This document shows positions 26,618 through 35,341 of a stretch of DNA of 44,496 nt, one piece after another. Origin of the DNA: Paenibacillus alkaliterrae (lineage in GTDB: Bacteria > Bacillota > Bacilli > Paenibacillales > Paenibacillaceae); the NCBI RefSeq assembly GCF_021532375.1, contig NZ_JAKGAP010000059.1, positions 1-44,496 on the forward strand, read 5' to 3'. A program made the translations under genes and the position numbers. Position 1 is the stretch's first letter. Every line of letters begins with the position of its first letter. The notes under the pieces are model-generated. The model made no database searches and was not told the origin of the DNA. It was given only the letters and a program-made list of their open reading frames with translations.

Positions 26618-27865
26618 TTAATTCGTTGACACCTTTTCGTCCGCCCAATAGATATCGGCAATGACCTCAGCAAGCGCATCCGCGGTCCGGTAAGATTCCT
26701 CAAGCGTATTTTCGACTCCGCCTATCTCGACCAGCACGCTTTCAGGCGCGAGCGATTGATTATATTCCGCATTTCCGGTAGCGGCTGTTTTGCCCCATAT
26801 GCCGCGGGAAATGCCGGGATATTTTTTATCCAAAGCTTCATGAATTTTTGTGGCGAACGCTTCATTTTGTTCCCAGTTCGAATTTTTATGCCCGATGACA
26901 AAATAAACCTGCGCATAACTTTTGCCGTTAATATCAACGGTCGTATATTTGCGGTTCTGCGAATCGCGGTGAAGATCGAAGAAAAACTTCAAATCCTTGC
27001 TGCTGGCAATCGCTTCCTTCACGGTTTTCATCGAATATTTATATGATAATTCCCAGCGGTAGCCCGGGATGGCAGTCGGATAATCGATATTGGAATGCTG
27101 CGTGCCAATTCCTTTCTCCTCCAGCATCTTCGCCAGCCGCTTGCCAACCAGCGTTATGTTTTTCGTCTTGGAGTTCGGATCCTTCTCTTTATCATTCAGC
27201 TCGGGATACCAGGATTCACGATTGTGTGAGTGATAAATGAACACGACCTTCGAGTCGCCTGTCGTCGGCTTCACTTCCGCTCCATTATCGTCCTTTCCGG
27301 TACTGCCTTCCACAGGCGCGCTTTCACCGCCTTCTTCCCGACCGGGCTCCGTTGTTTGTTCATTTCCGTTGATCGCAGTGCCTGCATCTTCATCTAAACC
27401 ATTCAAAGGGTCATAAGTAAACGGCGCATTATCCTCCGGTCCGACTTCCGTATCCGTTCCGATGCCGCTGCGGATCAAAAAGGCGTCATTTGCGCTCATT
27501 CCAGGCAGCTCGCCTGCGAGCAGACTTTTTGGATCCATTGGATTAATATCCGTTAAGGCTCTCATCAGCATTGCGCTGATTTGCTTCGTATTGAAGGATT
27601 CGGTCTCAATGCTGCTTTGGAAGGCGGGCATCTCCATCTCTAGCATATCCCCGAAAAACCCGCTGGATACAGCCGCGGCGAAACCTTTCATGGAATTGAC
27701 AGGTGAGTTTGCCGACTGCTGATGCGCCATTCCCGCTATGCCGAGCATGACAAAAAACAACATAGAGCTAAAAGAGAGCAGAGCAAAGGTTTGCCCTGTC
27801 ACGAGTAATTGTCTCATACGCTTGCTTCCATTTCCGAAATCGAGCAGCATCATCTTTTGTCTCAT
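26618..27865 (-). CDS. spoIIP: Stage II sporulation protein P
   Basis: A 415-residue peptidoglycan amidase/endopeptidase of the SpoIIDMP engulfment machine. N-terminal membrane anchor (about residues 19-45, LLVTGQTFALLSFSSMLFFV), a variable Asp/Glu/Gly-rich linker (about 140-205), then the catalytic domain: VFIYHSHNRESWYPEL, FFDLHRDSQNRK, and the end VLVEIGGVENT. The His and Glu residues in these motifs bind zinc. ATG at 27865 with GGGAGG upstream. Expressed in the mother cell in model organisms; here a terminator separates it from gpr, so it must have its own promoter. Confidence 0.95.
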   Translation of the reverse strand: MRQKMMLLDFGNGSKRMRQLLVTGQTFALLSFSSMLFFVMLGIAGMAHQQSANSPVNSMKGFAAAVSSGFFGDMLEMEMPAFQSSIETESFNTKQISAMLMRALTDINPMDPKSLLAGELPGMSANDAFLIRSGIGTDTEVGPEDNAPFTYDPLNGLDEDAGTAINGNEQTTEPGREEGGESAPVEGSTGKDDNGAEVKPTTGDSKVVFIYHSHNRESWYPELNDKEKDPNSKTKNITLVGKRLAKMLEEKGIGTQHSNIDYPTAIPGYRWELSYKYSMKTVKEAIASSKDLKFFFDLHRDSQNRKYTTVDINGKSYAQVYFVIGHKNSNWEQNEAFATKIHEALDKKYPGISRGIWGKTAATGNAEYNQSLAPESVLVEIGGVENTLEESYRTADALAEVIADIYWADEKVSTN

Positions 27866-27986
27866 CGGTAAATTACCTCCCGCTTCTCTGTGCCAATGGC
27901 TGAGTTACTACTAATTTATGAGAGTAAGAGAGTTCATAGAACCGACTACAAATGAAAGATTCGTAATTAATAGATTGGCTGCACGG

Positions 27987-28016
27987 AAAAAGCCGCCTCC
28001 GCTTCCGGAGACGGCT
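27987..28016 (-). terminator. Intrinsic terminator of gpr
   Basis: AGCCGCCTCCG (27991-28001) pairs with CGGAGACGGCT (28006-28016) with one mismatch around a four-base loop, followed on the minus strand by TTTT (27987-27990). It lies 25 bases after the gpr stop. Confidence 0.88.
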
Positions 28017-28040
28017 GAACTTTATCAAGCATTTGAATTG

Positions 28041-29048
28041 CTAATGCGTATAAGCGGCCACATTATTCGTATCGACCGCTTCATGCAGCGACGCATTAAG
28101 TCCGCTGGCAATAATATTTGCGATATCTTCGATGAATTCATCGATTTCCTTCGGCGTTACGAGCAAATCGTGACCAAGCGGGCTAAGAACTTCCTTTACG
28201 AGCTGCAGCCGCTCATTCTCTTCCATTTGATTGATGAGGCCTAGTATTTGATCGGTGTTTCCGCTTTGCTTATTGAAATGGCTGCTCATCATTTCCAACG
28301 TATTATTCACGATTGTCGAAGCATACACGACAGTCGGCACGCCAATTGCAATAACGGGTACGCCTAGTATCTCTTTAGTCAGCCCTTTCCGTTTATTCCC
28401 GATCCCCGAGCCGGGATGAATGCCGGTATCGGCGATTTGGATCGTCGTATTCACGCGTTCTACCGCTTTAGACGCAAGCGCGTCTATAGCAATGACTACA
28501 TCCGGCTTCGTTTTCTCCACGATACCGTGAACAATTTCACTTGATTCAATACCCGTTATACCAAGCACGCCTGGCGCAACCGCGCTCACCGGCCGGTACC
28601 CTGGAGCAACCTGATCCGGCATTAGCTCGAAATAATGGCGCGTAACCATAACATTCTCGACGACGATAGGTCCGAGCGCATCCGGAGTAACATTCCAATT
28701 GCCCAACCCGACAATGAGCACGCGTGCCGTTTTATTAATGGACAACCGCTCCAGAAATGCTTCAAAATGTCGGGCGAATTGAGTGGCCACCCGGTCCTGC
28801 AAGCCCGTATCGCCATTTCGCAAACCCGGTACTTCGATGGTCACATAGTGGCCCTGCATCTTCCCGATCGCTTGCGAACCCTGCTCATTCTGAACATGAA
28901 GCTGCGTAATCGTAATGCCATTATCTTGAGTCGTCTCCGATTGAATTCCTGGAATCGGTCCGCCTCGCGGAGCTTCGGCCATCTCTTTCGCTTCAAGCGC
29001 CAAATCGGTTCTGACATTGTATTTTTGCAAATCAAGCTCTTTCTCCAT
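28041..29048 (-). CDS. gpr: GPR germination endopeptidase
   Basis: A 335-residue protease that degrades small acid-soluble spore proteins during germination. The N-terminus MEKELDLQKYNVRTDLALEA contains the propeptide that is removed during activation; SIQ/GIQSET-like segment, VGLGNWNVTPDALGP, VIAIDALASKAVERVNTT and GIHPGSGIGNKRKGL are characteristic. Full length. ATG at 29048 with AAGGGAG upstream. First gene of its transcript. Its partner spoIIP follows after a terminator. Forespore expression is expected from the family. Confidence 0.96.
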   Translation of the reverse strand: MEKELDLQKYNVRTDLALEAKEMAEAPRGGPIPGIQSETTQDNGITITQLHVQNEQGSQAIGKMQGHYVTIEVPGLRNGDTGLQDRVATQFARHFEAFLERLSINKTARVLIVGLGNWNVTPDALGPIVVENVMVTRHYFELMPDQVAPGYRPVSAVAPGVLGITGIESSEIVHGIVEKTKPDVVIAIDALASKAVERVNTTIQIADTGIHPGSGIGNKRKGLTKEILGVPVIAIGVPTVVYASTIVNNTLEMMSSHFNKQSGNTDQILGLINQMEENERLQLVKEVLSPLGHDLLVTPKEIDEFIEDIANIIASGLNASLHEAVDTNNVAAYTH

Positions 29049-29149
29049 TTTTCAGTCTCCCTTCGCACGGATGTACTTTCATTATTGTTTGCAGACAGGT
29101 TAATTTCATACTCTTAATCAAAGGAACAGGCTTAAGGAGGGAGCTGCCC

Positions 29150-29203
29150 GTGCTGCGCTGGATGCTATTGCTTTTTGGCTATCGGCATGATAATATATTT
29201 TAA
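29150..29203 (+). CDS. Possible 17-residue micro-ORF upstream of rpsT
   Basis: GTG at 29150 is preceded by AAGGAGG at a nine-base spacing and opens a frame of 17 codons (VLRWMLLLFGYRHDNIF) ending in TAA at 29201-29203. The ribosome binding site is as good as those of real genes nearby, and the peptide has a hydrophobic centre. Against it: the candidate rpsT promoter lies inside this frame and there is no evidence of its own promoter. It may be chance. Confidence 0.25.
   Translation: MLRWMLLLFGYRHDNIF
29168..29196 (+). promoter_or_regulatory. Candidate sigma-A promoter of rpsT
   Basis: TTGCTT (29168-29173), 17 bases, TAATAT (29191-29196), about 70 bases before the rpsT start. Downstream at 29223-29236 the leader has a palindrome (GATACATATGTATC) that could fold near the ribosome binding site. 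Confidence 0.55.
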
Positions 29204-29265
29204 GTTGTGTTGTCTAGGTAAATGATACATATGTATCGTTGTGAACAGTTTAGGAGGTGAATTCC

Positions 29266-29538
29266 ATGCCAAACATTAAATCCGCGATTAAACGCGTTAA
29301 AACAAGTGAAAAGCGTCGTGCTTTGAATGCTTCCCAAAAATCCGCACTTCGTTCGGCCGTTAAATCTGCTGACCAAGCTATCGCTGGCACTGATGTAGAG
29401 GCTGCTAAAGCAGCTCTGATCGCTGCAACGAAAAAATTGGACAAAGCAGCAACGAAAGGCCTGATTCATAAAAATGCGGCTTCCCGCAAAAAATCCCGTC
29501 TTGCTAAAAAGCTGAACGCCCTTTCGGCACAAGCTTAG
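29266..29538 (+). CDS. rpsT: 30S ribosomal protein S20
   Basis: A 90-residue basic, all-helical protein: [20 protein letters not shown] at the start, then [20 protein letters not shown] and RLAKKLNAL near the end, the standard S20 signature. It binds 16S rRNA early in assembly of the small subunit. The ATG at 29266 has AGGAGGTGA six bases upstream; the extra codons above it are discarded. It is on the plus strand, between divergent gpr and convergent holA, as in B. subtilis. Its stop codon ends at the first base of a long palindromic terminator. Confidence 0.97.
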   Translation: MPNIKSAIKRVKTSEKRRALNASQKSALRSAVKSADQAIAGTDVEAAKAALIAATKKLDKAATKGLIHKNAASRKKSRLAKKLNALSAQA

Positions 29539-29599
29539 TAAGCAACAAAAAAAGCTTCACCGCTCTAATTAGAGCGGTGAAGCTTTTTTTGTTGCTTAC
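29538..29599. terminator. Bidirectional terminator between rpsT and holA
   Basis: A perfect 62-base palindrome with two 31-base arms and no central loop (centre between 29568 and 29569). The core GCTTCACCGCTC/GAGCGGTGAAGC is flanked by A7 and T7, so a T-run follows the stem in both directions. It serves rpsT on the plus strand and holA on the minus strand. Confidence 0.95.
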
Positions 29600-29630
29600 G
29601 AGTTTACGAATTATGTTTGGAATACTGGAG

Positions 29631-30665
29631 CTACGCGCCTTTGTTCATGCCAAGCGACAGCAAATAAAGCTCTAAGCCCAGCGTTTTGTCGATCATGCCC
29701 GTCTTCATTCGATAGTCAAGCTCAGCCAGCGAGGCAAGCAGCTTTCCAAGCCTGGCCACTTGAAACTTCCTGCTCTTTTCCGCAGCCAGCTTTACCGCAT
29801 AAGGATGCAGACCCAGCTGGCCCGCCATTTGCTGCGGAGAATATTGATGCTGCTCCAGCTCCTTAATTTGCAGCATAATTCGCAGCTGCCTCGCAATTAG
29901 CGCGGCGATCTTGATCGGCTCCTCCCGCCTTACGAGCAGCTCCCTGTAAAGACGAACAGCACGGTCGATGCGCAGCTCTGCAATGGCATCGACAAGCGCG
30001 AATACGTCCTCTTCGACCGTCGCCGCTGTAAGGAGACCCGCCTGTTCGACATCGATAGATCCGCCCTCTCCGGCATGAAGACAAAGCTTGTCCACCTCTT
30101 GCGCCAGCTGCTGCATGTTAGCGCCTGCCCTTATCAGAAGCAGTTCGGCAGCCTCTACGGTAAGCGTCCTCTTCTGATCAGCCGCTCGCTTGATCATCCA
30201 CTGCTTAAGCTGCGCGGCATCCAGCTCCGGAAACGGTATTAATGAATTACGATCCTTTAATGTCTTGACCAGCTTGCGTCTTTCATCCAGCTTCTCTGCA
30301 TGTACGGCAAATACAATGACTGACGATTCCGACGGATTTTCTATATATTGAAGAAGCCTGTCCGGCCGGTGCTCGACCTTCCCGCCCTCTTTGCCCCCTG
30401 CGGCTAAGACGGTAGCGTCTCTTATTAGAATGAGCTTTCGCTCCACGAAAAACGGCAGCGTCTCCGCTTCAAGCACGGCTTCGTCAATCGAGGTTTCAGC
30501 CGTATCGAATTTCACGATGCCAAGCTCGCGTTCCTCTGCTTTAAACATCGATTCCGTCAGCACATCTACAAATTGCTGCAGTCGATAACGATCCTTCCCG
30601 TACAAAACATAGATCGGACGAAAGCGGCCGCCCTTTATTTCCTTTATTGCTTCCTTCGCGTCCAT
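29631..30665 (-). CDS. holA: DNA polymerase III delta subunit
   Basis: A 344-residue clamp-loader subunit that opens the sliding clamp. N-terminal RecA-like fold without a working P-loop (RPIYVLYGKDRYRLQQFVDV), TLPFFVERKLILIRDA, then the collar region with ELRIDRAVRLYRELL, KIAALIARQLRIMLQIKEL and LGLHPYAVKLAAEKSRKF. It matches YqeN of B. subtilis in position and length. ATG at 30665 with GAGGTGAAGGG upstream. It is separated from the upstream ECF operon by about 215 bases that hold a strong hairpin. Confidence 0.94.
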   Translation of the reverse strand: MDAKEAIKEIKGGRFRPIYVLYGKDRYRLQQFVDVLTESMFKAEERELGIVKFDTAETSIDEAVLEAETLPFFVERKLILIRDATVLAAGGKEGGKVEHRPDRLLQYIENPSESSVIVFAVHAEKLDERRKLVKTLKDRNSLIPFPELDAAQLKQWMIKRAADQKRTLTVEAAELLLIRAGANMQQLAQEVDKLCLHAGEGGSIDVEQAGLLTAATVEEDVFALVDAIAELRIDRAVRLYRELLVRREEPIKIAALIARQLRIMLQIKELEQHQYSPQQMAGQLGLHPYAVKLAAEKSRKFQVARLGKLLASLAELDYRMKTGMIDKTLGLELYLLSLGMNKGA

Positions 30666-30705
30666 CCCTTCACCTCACGACAACAAAATACGACTTCACG
30701 GCAAC

Positions 30706-30739
30706 AAAGGGATGAGCCGCTTATTGGCTTCATCCCTTT
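30706..30739 (-). terminator. Strong hairpin between the anti-sigma gene and holA
   Basis: AAAGGGATG-AGCC (30706-30718) pairs with GGCT-CATCCCTTT (30726-30739, one base bulged) around a seven-base loop. No T-run follows on the minus strand, only GTTGCC. It is placed where a terminator of the sigma/anti-sigma transcript would be expected, but may instead lie in the holA leader. Confidence 0.5.
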
Positions 30740-30882
30740 GCCGAACATCTATATAAACATTCGCAGGCAGGTCCATGGTACCGCCCTGCGGATGGTCATA
30801 CGACGCTTCAGGCTTCGTCGCAGACACTCTCGTTACTTACACTATACGCAATAGCGGACGAAAGTGTGCGGATACCTTTAAA

Positions 30883-31974
30883 TTATTGTTCGGCTTTCTT
30901 ATCTTCGCCGGTTGTCATATCGATTGCATATTTCTCTATTGCACCCTGCTCTACATGTACTTCGTAGGTCAGCTCCGCGCTATCCTCGGACCATTTAAGA
31001 TTGGCCAGCTTGCCATTCTTGCGTGTTGACTCATGTACAACCGATTGGTCAGAAGCTGCGTAAATTTTAATCACATAGCCTTCGGCCTGCGCGATGTATT
31101 TCCCGTCAGGGGAAGCTGCGTCCGGCAAGGCGGCCGCCAAGCTCTTCTGGTCGGTATTGATCTCTTTTGCGTCATTCGGACCGGCTTCTCCTTCAAAGGA
31201 GTTGGAGCCTCCCCCATCCTCTGAATCCATGGCGGCCGCTTCTAATGGCTCAGGAGACGGCTCGCCGCTGTTATCGCTGTCGTCCGAAGTTATACTGCCT
31301 TTATCCTCATCGCCGCCAGATCTGGTATCCGCATTGCCGTAGCCAGAATTTGATTCCGATTTGTTCTTTACATCGGTTTCAATATCCATCGCCGAGGCGC
31401 CATCGGACTTTCCGGCCGCATCCATTGTTTCCGTCCGAACCTCGGGAGCGGCTGCGCTTTCTTCGTTGGCGTATTTCCTTAACATTAAGCTGTTCGCTGC
31501 TTGCTCAGTCTCTTCTTGCGCCGCGTTGTTCGAACCGTCTGCGGCGAATTTCCCGCCTGCTAAGTCAGGCACTATGCCCGGCTTATACGTCACGAGGAAT
31601 AGCCCTGCGACGATCCCAGCCGCGATAACGCCGCCGATCAACCGCATCGACGGCCAGCGGCGCTCGCGCTTTGCGCGGCGGGCTGCTGGCTCAAACGATT
31701 CTACGTTAGAACCGGAAGCCGGTTCCGCTGCTGCTCCCTGCTGCCCAAACAGCTCAATTTGTTCCAGTTGAGGTATGATTGCGTCCACCAGGCTGTAGCT
31801 TGGCGTCACCTTAGGCAAACTTGTAAGCTCGGCGGATAAAAGCATTAACCGCTCGAACATTGATGCGCAGTCCGGACAATGTCTAGTATGATTCATCAGG
31901 ACTTCCATCTCGCCTTCATCGAGATCGTCGTCAAGCTGTCTTTGCATCAGTTCCATCACCTCTTGACAATTCAT
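30883..31974 (-). CDS. Membrane anti-sigma factor with zinc-finger domain
   Basis: A 363-residue protein. The cytoplasmic zf-HC2 motif is H29-x3-C33-x2-C36 (HTRHCPDC), the sigma-binding part of ZAS-type anti-sigma factors. One transmembrane segment follows (about residues 112-130, LIGGVIAAGIVAGLFLVTY). The outer part has a Ser/Asp/Glu-rich low-complexity region (about 170-275) and a C-terminal domain (PDGKYIAQAEGYVIKIYAAS, LANLKWSEDSAELTYEV) resembling beta-propeller blades. It overlaps the sigma gene as ATGA, so both are made together; it should hold the sigma factor at the membrane until a surface signal. The signal is unknown. Confidence 0.88.
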   Translation of the reverse strand: MNCQEVMELMQRQLDDDLDEGEMEVLMNHTRHCPDCASMFERLMLLSAELTSLPKVTPSYSLVDAIIPQLEQIELFGQQGAAAEPASGSNVESFEPAARRAKRERRWPSMRLIGGVIAAGIVAGLFLVTYKPGIVPDLAGGKFAADGSNNAAQEETEQAANSLMLRKYANEESAAAPEVRTETMDAAGKSDGASAMDIETDVKNKSESNSGYGNADTRSGGDEDKGSITSDDSDNSGEPSPEPLEAAAMDSEDGGGSNSFEGEAGPNDAKEINTDQKSLAAALPDAASPDGKYIAQAEGYVIKIYAASDQSVVHESTRKNGKLANLKWSEDSAELTYEVHVEQGAIEKYAIDMTTGEDKKAEQ

Positions 31975-32519
31975 CCCCGGACACCACCTTTCTGATAATC
32001 ATGGAGTAATGTTTGCAGTTGTTGCCTAGCTCTGAATAAATAAGATTTTACCGTGTTAAGCGGCAAATCAAGCGAATCAGCAATTTCGTTGTAAGAGAAG
32101 TCTTGCAAATACCGGAGGACGACAACCGCGCGGTGATGCTCAGGAAGCTTGTCAATCGCGGCTCGAATGTCTTGAACAGCATAAGCGGACATCACCTCGT
32201 CCTCCACGTTTTGCTTCTCATAGAAAACCATGTCGTGCTCATCTATCGAGACGGTCGGCTTATTTCTCCGAAATTTATCAATGCAAATGTTGGTTACAAT
32301 TCGTTGGATCCAAGTTTTAAACTGCGCCTTCTCCTCGTACGAGCCTATTTTGGTATAGATGCGTATGAGCGCTTCCTGCGCTGCGTCAAGCGCATCCTGT
32401 TCGTTATTTAATATATAATAGGCTGTCCGATAAACATGTGTTTCAATCTCTCGCAATAGAGTAATTAATGCGTCGCGATCTCCCGACTGGGCGGCTCTGA
32501 TAAGGCCCGGCTCCACCAC
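31971..32519 (-). CDS. ECF-type RNA polymerase sigma factor
   Basis: A 182-residue sigma-70 family factor of the extracytoplasmic-function group. Region 2: HVYRTAYYILNNEQDALDAA followed by QEALIRIYTKIGSY and FKTWIQRIVTNICIDKFRR; region 4: LPEHHRAVVVLRYLQDFSYN then EIADSLDLPLNTVKSYLFRA. Regions 1.1 and 3 are absent, as expected. It starts with GTG at 32519 (a second GTG follows directly), with AGGGGG upstream. It forms an operon with its anti-sigma factor (ATGA overlap). A likely self-controlled promoter lies at 32549-32575. Closest to the SigW/SigX/SigM type in appearance; the regulon is unknown. Confidence 0.93.
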   Translation of the reverse strand: MVEPGLIRAAQSGDRDALITLLREIETHVYRTAYYILNNEQDALDAAQEALIRIYTKIGSYEEKAQFKTWIQRIVTNICIDKFRRNKPTVSIDEHDMVFYEKQNVEDEVMSAYAVQDIRAAIDKLPEHHRAVVVLRYLQDFSYNEIADSLDLPLNTVKSYLFRARQQLQTLLHDYQKGGVRG

Positions 32520-32548
32520 GAAGGATCCCCCTCTCTTGCAACCATTCT

Positions 32549-32575
32549 GACGAACTGGTTACGATAAAAGTTGCA
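32549..32575 (-). promoter_or_regulatory. Candidate ECF-sigma promoter (self-regulation)
   Basis: On the minus strand TGCAAC (32570-32575), a 17-base spacer, then CGTC (32549-32552), 30 bases before the GTG of the sigma gene. This has the form of known ECF promoters of the SigW/SigM/SigX type (TGAAAC or TGTAAC, 16-17 bases, CGTA/CGTC/CGAC). Confidence 0.55.
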
Positions 32576-32685
32576 GATAAATGATAAAAGCAGTAAAATA
32601 AATTCCACCTTCAAGGATACCAAATTTACGATAAGTCGTATATAGAGATCGTTCATTATTATAATCGATTTGATGGTCTGGCGGC

Positions 32686-35295
32686 TTAATCGTTCCGGCG
32701 GAACAATAAACCTTCCTCCGTCGCTATAAAATGAACCTCGCCGTCCTTGTCCGTCCGCCACACGCCGGTTCCTGCTTCTTTAAGCCTCGACAGGACGTCG
32801 GGATGAGGATGGCCGTAGCTGTTCATCGCTCCTACTGATGCTGCAGCAGCGAGCGGCCGCCAATAAGCCAACCATTCCCCGCCGGTTGAAAACCGGCTGC
32901 CGTGATGCGCTATTTTCAAGACGGACACGGCAGCAGGGGACTCCTCCTCATTAGCTCTGCGCTGCTCGTTTTGAATGATCGCTTGTTCCGTCGCTGTATC
33001 GATGTCACCGGCAAATAGAAAAGTTTCGCCATAGATTTTCATATGCAGTACTACGCTGCTTTCGTTCTGTTCATTAAGGAGAGAAACCGATGCCGAGGAG
33101 GAATCCAACGGCCACAGCACCGTCAAATCAGTCGCTGGATCAAGCTTATACTTCTGGCCGGCATGTACGGCGTACATCGGTATTTTCAATTCTACCGCAA
33201 GAGCTAGAAGCTTCCGGGCATCTTCCGCTTTCTTCACGGTACCGTTCCACCATATGCGGCGAACCGGAATCGACTCCATGACAGCCTGCAGTCCCCGTAT
33301 ATGATCGCTATCCAAATGGGATATAACGAGAAGATCAATTTCGCGCACGCCTCTCTTCATCAGAAGAGGAACGATCAGCTTCCGTCCAATCTCGAAGGGG
33401 TCGCTTCGTTCCTTCCACTCCTCGCCCGGCTTGCGAAACGAGAGCGTTCCTCCGCCGTCTATTAGAATGTGCTTCCCTCCCGGCGTTCGTACGTGGATGG
33501 AATCTCCTTGGCCTACGTCAATCACACTAACGGTTCCGTTTCTATTAAACAGGTCAGGCTTATATGCATACGCAAGCAGCAATGCGAATATAACGATGGC
33601 GAATAGGAGAGTTCGCCCCGTTCTGGACGAAGGGTGCCGCGCAGTTCCCGCGTGTCCGAATGGATTCGCCGCCATCGGAGCTGTGCCAAGCGGGGCGGTT
33701 TCTTCCAAGGCATCGGAAGCCGCGCGAAGCTGAGCGTTCCGTTCGGACGTCCATAAGCCAAAGACATAAAAGCTTATCCCAAGCCATATCAGCCATGCAG
33801 CCACCCACCACAACGGAGGAGTGGCCCATATCGTTCTGAGCGCATCCACCTGCGACAGCTGATCGACTAGCGCGAAAGTCCAATCATTTGCATGGTGAGA
33901 GGCATAAGCAAGCAGCTTGCCTCCGGATTCCCATGGAATCGCGATAATTAGCGCAGCACCTCCAAGCGGCATGACGACAAAGCTAATAAAAGGGACAAGC
34001 ACGAAATTCGCCAGTAACGACAAGGCATGGAATTGATTGAAATAGTAGATCGTCACCGGGAAGGAAACGATCTGAGCGACGATCGTAACGGCTGCCAAAT
34101 CAAGCAGCGCTTTCCCTCTGCGCCACTGGGGCATCGCTGCGCGCACAGGCGGTACTCCGATAATCAAACCGAGCGTCACGATGAAAGAGAGCTGAAAGCT
34201 GACATTTTCGAGAAAAAACGGGTTGATCGCCAGCATGGCTACGGCAGCCGCGGCTAGCAGGTGCAGGCCGTCCTTCAGCTTTCCCATGCGCGCGGCAAGC
34301 AGCCCCAGTACGGCCATAAGCCCGGCGCGAATAACCGAAGGAGAAGCGCCGGAGAGCAGGACGTACAGCGGAACGGACAGCATGAGGACGAGAAGGATTC
34401 GTTCGCGGGTCATGCGAACGAGTCGGAGCAGGCCGGCAAGCGCGTATAGGAATACCGCGACATGCAAGCCCGAAATGGCCAATATATGCGTTAAGCCAAG
34501 CCGCGAAAATTGCTGGAACTGCCCGGGGTCGAGGTCCTCGCGGATGCCGAGGACGAGACCCTTCATGTACCCGGACTGATCGGACGGGTACAGCCTGTCC
34601 ATCCGCGCGCCGAGCCACGCGCGCGCGGCGTCTACGCGGCCGAGCAGCGCGGCCGCGGTCCACCGGGGGCCCGCCGCCTGGGAGACGGCGGCGGTGCCCT
34701 GCACTTTGAGCAGCCAGTGGATACTCTGGCTGCTCAGGTAGCGGCGGTAGTCGAAGCCGCCGCTGTTGGTTGCCGTTGCCGGCCGCGTCAGCTCGCCGGC
34801 TACGCTCACTGCGTCGCCGCGCTGCCACGCCGCGGCGACGGTCTGTTCAGGCTGCTCCGCAAGCCTGACATGAACCATAAAGCGCTCGCGCACCCCCCGC
34901 GGCGCTGCCTCCCCCGCCACATGGACGCGCTCCGCCGCCATGTGAAACATAACGCGGTCGCCGTCGACCTCGACCGCGGATACAATAGTGCCCGCCGCTT
35001 CCGCCGCATAAGCGGCTCGCGGGCCATCCGCCTCTGCGGCGGCGAGCAGGGCCGGCAGCGCGGTCACGTTGCGGGCATCCGCCCACATCCGCTCTCCCGC
35101 GGCAAGGCCCACTGCCAGAGCACAGGCGGCAGCCAGCTGCCATGACGCCTGCCTGCACAGCACCGCGGCCAGCGCCAGCAGCGCGGCGGCCCCCGCGGCA
35201 AGCATAACGCCGCGGCTGCTCAGACCCGCAGCCGCGGCGCTGCCGCACACATAGCAAAGCGCGAACCATATTAAAGGCCGTCGATTCAACATCAT
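32686..35295 (-). CDS. comEC: DNA internalisation competence protein ComEC/Rec2
   Basis: An 869-residue membrane channel for single-stranded DNA entry during transformation. N-terminal hydrophobic stretch and OB-like domain, the competence membrane core (LGLTHILAISGLHVAVFLYA, then NPFFLENVSFQLSF), and a C-terminal metallo-beta-lactamase-like domain with SVIDVGQGDSIHVRTPGG, SHLDSDHIRG and KIAHHGSRFS, which may degrade the non-transported strand. ATG at 35295 (second ATG adjacent) with GAGGAGGG upstream. The first 220 or so codons are markedly richer in G+C and Ala than the rest. A terminator separates it from comEB, unlike the compact comE operon of B. subtilis. Confidence 0.95.
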   Translation of the reverse strand: MMLNRRPLIWFALCYVCGSAAAAGLSSRGVMLAAGAAALLALAAVLCRQASWQLAAACALAVGLAAGERMWADARNVTALPALLAAAEADGPRAAYAAEAAGTIVSAVEVDGDRVMFHMAAERVHVAGEAAPRGVRERFMVHVRLAEQPEQTVAAAWQRGDAVSVAGELTRPATATNSGGFDYRRYLSSQSIHWLLKVQGTAAVSQAAGPRWTAAALLGRVDAARAWLGARMDRLYPSDQSGYMKGLVLGIREDLDPGQFQQFSRLGLTHILAISGLHVAVFLYALAGLLRLVRMTRERILLVLMLSVPLYVLLSGASPSVIRAGLMAVLGLLAARMGKLKDGLHLLAAAAVAMLAINPFFLENVSFQLSFIVTLGLIIGVPPVRAAMPQWRRGKALLDLAAVTIVAQIVSFPVTIYYFNQFHALSLLANFVLVPFISFVVMPLGGAALIIAIPWESGGKLLAYASHHANDWTFALVDQLSQVDALRTIWATPPLWWVAAWLIWLGISFYVFGLWTSERNAQLRAASDALEETAPLGTAPMAANPFGHAGTARHPSSRTGRTLLFAIVIFALLLAYAYKPDLFNRNGTVSVIDVGQGDSIHVRTPGGKHILIDGGGTLSFRKPGEEWKERSDPFEIGRKLIVPLLMKRGVREIDLLVISHLDSDHIRGLQAVMESIPVRRIWWNGTVKKAEDARKLLALAVELKIPMYAVHAGQKYKLDPATDLTVLWPLDSSSASVSLLNEQNESSVVLHMKIYGETFLFAGDIDTATEQAIIQNEQRRANEEESPAAVSVLKIAHHGSRFSTGGEWLAYWRPLAAAASVGAMNSYGHPHPDVLSRLKEAGTGVWRTDKDGEVHFIATEEGLLFRRND

Positions 35296-35341
35296 TGTTT
35301 TCCCTCCTCGATCAAGCTCCGCTTTTTGTTAACCCGCCAGC

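Noticed and set aside
27866..27960. Sigma-E-like promoter upstream of spoIIP (CATAAATT)
   Set aside because: A -10-like box is present, but no matching -35 box at the right distance; too weak to list.
32465..32761. A 98-codon minus-strand frame between comEC and the sigma gene
   Set aside because: It overlaps the end of comEC and the start of the sigma gene, has no ribosome binding site and covers a likely promoter.
34510..35145. A 211-codon plus-strand frame and several others inside comEC
   Set aside because: Long antisense frames are expected in very GC-rich coding DNA; Arg/Pro/Gly-rich, no motif.
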